The notes beneath the pieces were generated by a model that did no database searches, had not been told where the DNA came from, and was given only the letters and a program-made list of their open reading frames with translations. A program made the translations under genes and the position numbers. Below are positions 63,601 through 64,000 of a stretch of DNA of 64,000 nt, piece after piece. Each line of letters begins with the position of its first letter. Positions within the stretch are counted from its first letter, which is position 1. Source of the stretch: Clostridiales bacterium (GTDB taxonomy: Bacteria > Bacillota > Clostridia > Christensenellales > Borkfalkiaceae). The stretch is from assembly GCA_015055615.1 (NCBI GenBank), contig SVHT01000002.1:246783-310782 (forward strand), read 5' to 3'.

Positions 63601-64000
63601 ACACCCCAAAGGGTGTGTTTTTTGTTTCTGGTGGACGATCAACGGGTATCTCCGATACCCCAAAGGGGCCCCTCGGAGAGCTTCGCCTATCGGCTCGCGC
63701 GAACCCTCGCAGGGTTCTCGCCCTGATACGTCACAACAAAAAACACACCCCAAAGGGTGTGCTTTTTGTTTCTGGTGGACGATCAACGGGTATCTCCGAT
63801 ACCCCAAAGGGGCCCCTCGGAGAGCTTCGCCTATCGGCTCGCGCGAACCCTCGCAGGGTTCTCGCCCTGATATGTCACAACAAAAAACACACCCCAAAGG
63901 GTGTGCTTTTTGTTTCTGGTGGACGATCAACGGGTATCTCCGATACCCCAAAGGGGCCCCTCGGAGAGCTTCGCCTATCGGCTCGCGCGAACCCTCGCAG
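63601..64000. repeat. 144-bp tandem repeat array with terminator-like hairpins, open at the window end
   Basis: Two full units (63601-63744, 63745-63888) and a 112-nt partial third, differing at only one or two positions. Each unit contains ACACCC-CAAA-GGGTGT followed by a T-rich run (a terminator usable on both strands), GGGTATC-TCC-GATACCC, CCCC-AAA-GGGG, and GAACCCT-CGC-AGGGTTC. The first copy also serves as terminator of the GH95 gene. On the minus strand each unit contains GATCGTCCACCA, which looks like the 3' end of a tRNA. No gene is supported in this region. Confidence 0.9.

Noticed and set aside
63406..63951. 181-codon minus-strand frame with a 48-residue repeat
   Set aside because: The repeat period (144 bp) is divisible by three, so the frame stays open automatically. 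It overlaps the 3' end of the GH95 gene and contains terminator hairpins, so it is not a credible gene.
63601..64000. Possible CRISPR array
   Set aside because: Units are 144 bp and identical throughout, with no unique spacers and no cas genes nearby.

Overview
The window reads as a chromosomal segment of a low-to-mid G+C, endospore-forming Clostridia-type Firmicute, probably an uncultured gut or environmental lineage (a Christensenellales-like placement is only a guess). Support: yabP/yabQ sporulation genes, a Firmicute-style dcw cluster with mraZ, RNase Y, an rpsL-rpsG-fusA-tuf cluster, strong AGGAGG ribosome sites, and sigma-A promoters that nearly all have an exact 17-nt spacer. No phage, insertion sequence or CRISPR array was seen. 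Most of the window is core genome with a few metabolic cassettes.

Layout. 1-8.2 kb: a partial AraC-family regulator divergent from a Gfo/Idh/MocA oxidoreductase, a Cys/Asn-rich small protein, a YihY-type membrane protein, a small unknown exported protein, a cytidylate-kinase-like protein overlapping a MATE exporter, a RecD-like helicase and a TtcA-like PP-loop protein. 8.2-11.5 kb: yabP, yabQ, a DivIC-like protein, a duplicated coiled-coil lipoprotein, a Ppx/GppA phosphatase and an HELGH membrane protease. 11.5-16.8 kb: a maltodextrin cassette (malQ, binding protein, two permeases; no ATPase gene). 16.8-19.4 kb, minus strand: a NitT/TauT-type ABC importer. 19.6-28.2 kb: valS, rpsL, rpsG, fusA, tuf and a CPBP protease. 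28.5-33.7 kb, minus strand: potABCD behind a cupin-type XRE regulator with a consensus promoter and three 17-bp dyads. 34-35.4 kb: rpsT (minus) and murI.

35.5-54.8 kb is the division and wall cluster: mraZ, rsmH, an FtsL-like protein, ftsI, murE, mraY, murD, ftsW, murA, ftsQ, a degenerate ftsA, ftsZ, murC and ftsK/spoIIIE. These make the UDP-MurNAc-pentapeptide and lipid I, polymerise and crosslink septal wall, build the Z ring and pump DNA. Several of these proteins carry unusually long disordered segments. 54.9-61 kb: rimO, pgsA, cinA, recA and rny. 61-64 kb: tRNA-Thr(GGU), a GH95 fucosidase-like enzyme and a 144-bp tandem repeat array running off the window.

The observations I consider least explained are: a shared palindromic motif TCAAACNWTTGA fused to the -35 box of four core-gene promoters (rpsL, tuf, ftsK, rny); the recently duplicated coiled-coil genes beside yabPQ; an apparent AUC start for ftsI; an FtsA with eroded nucleotide-binding motifs; and the terminator-bearing 144-bp repeat array. 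No clear new multi-gene defence or metabolic system was found.
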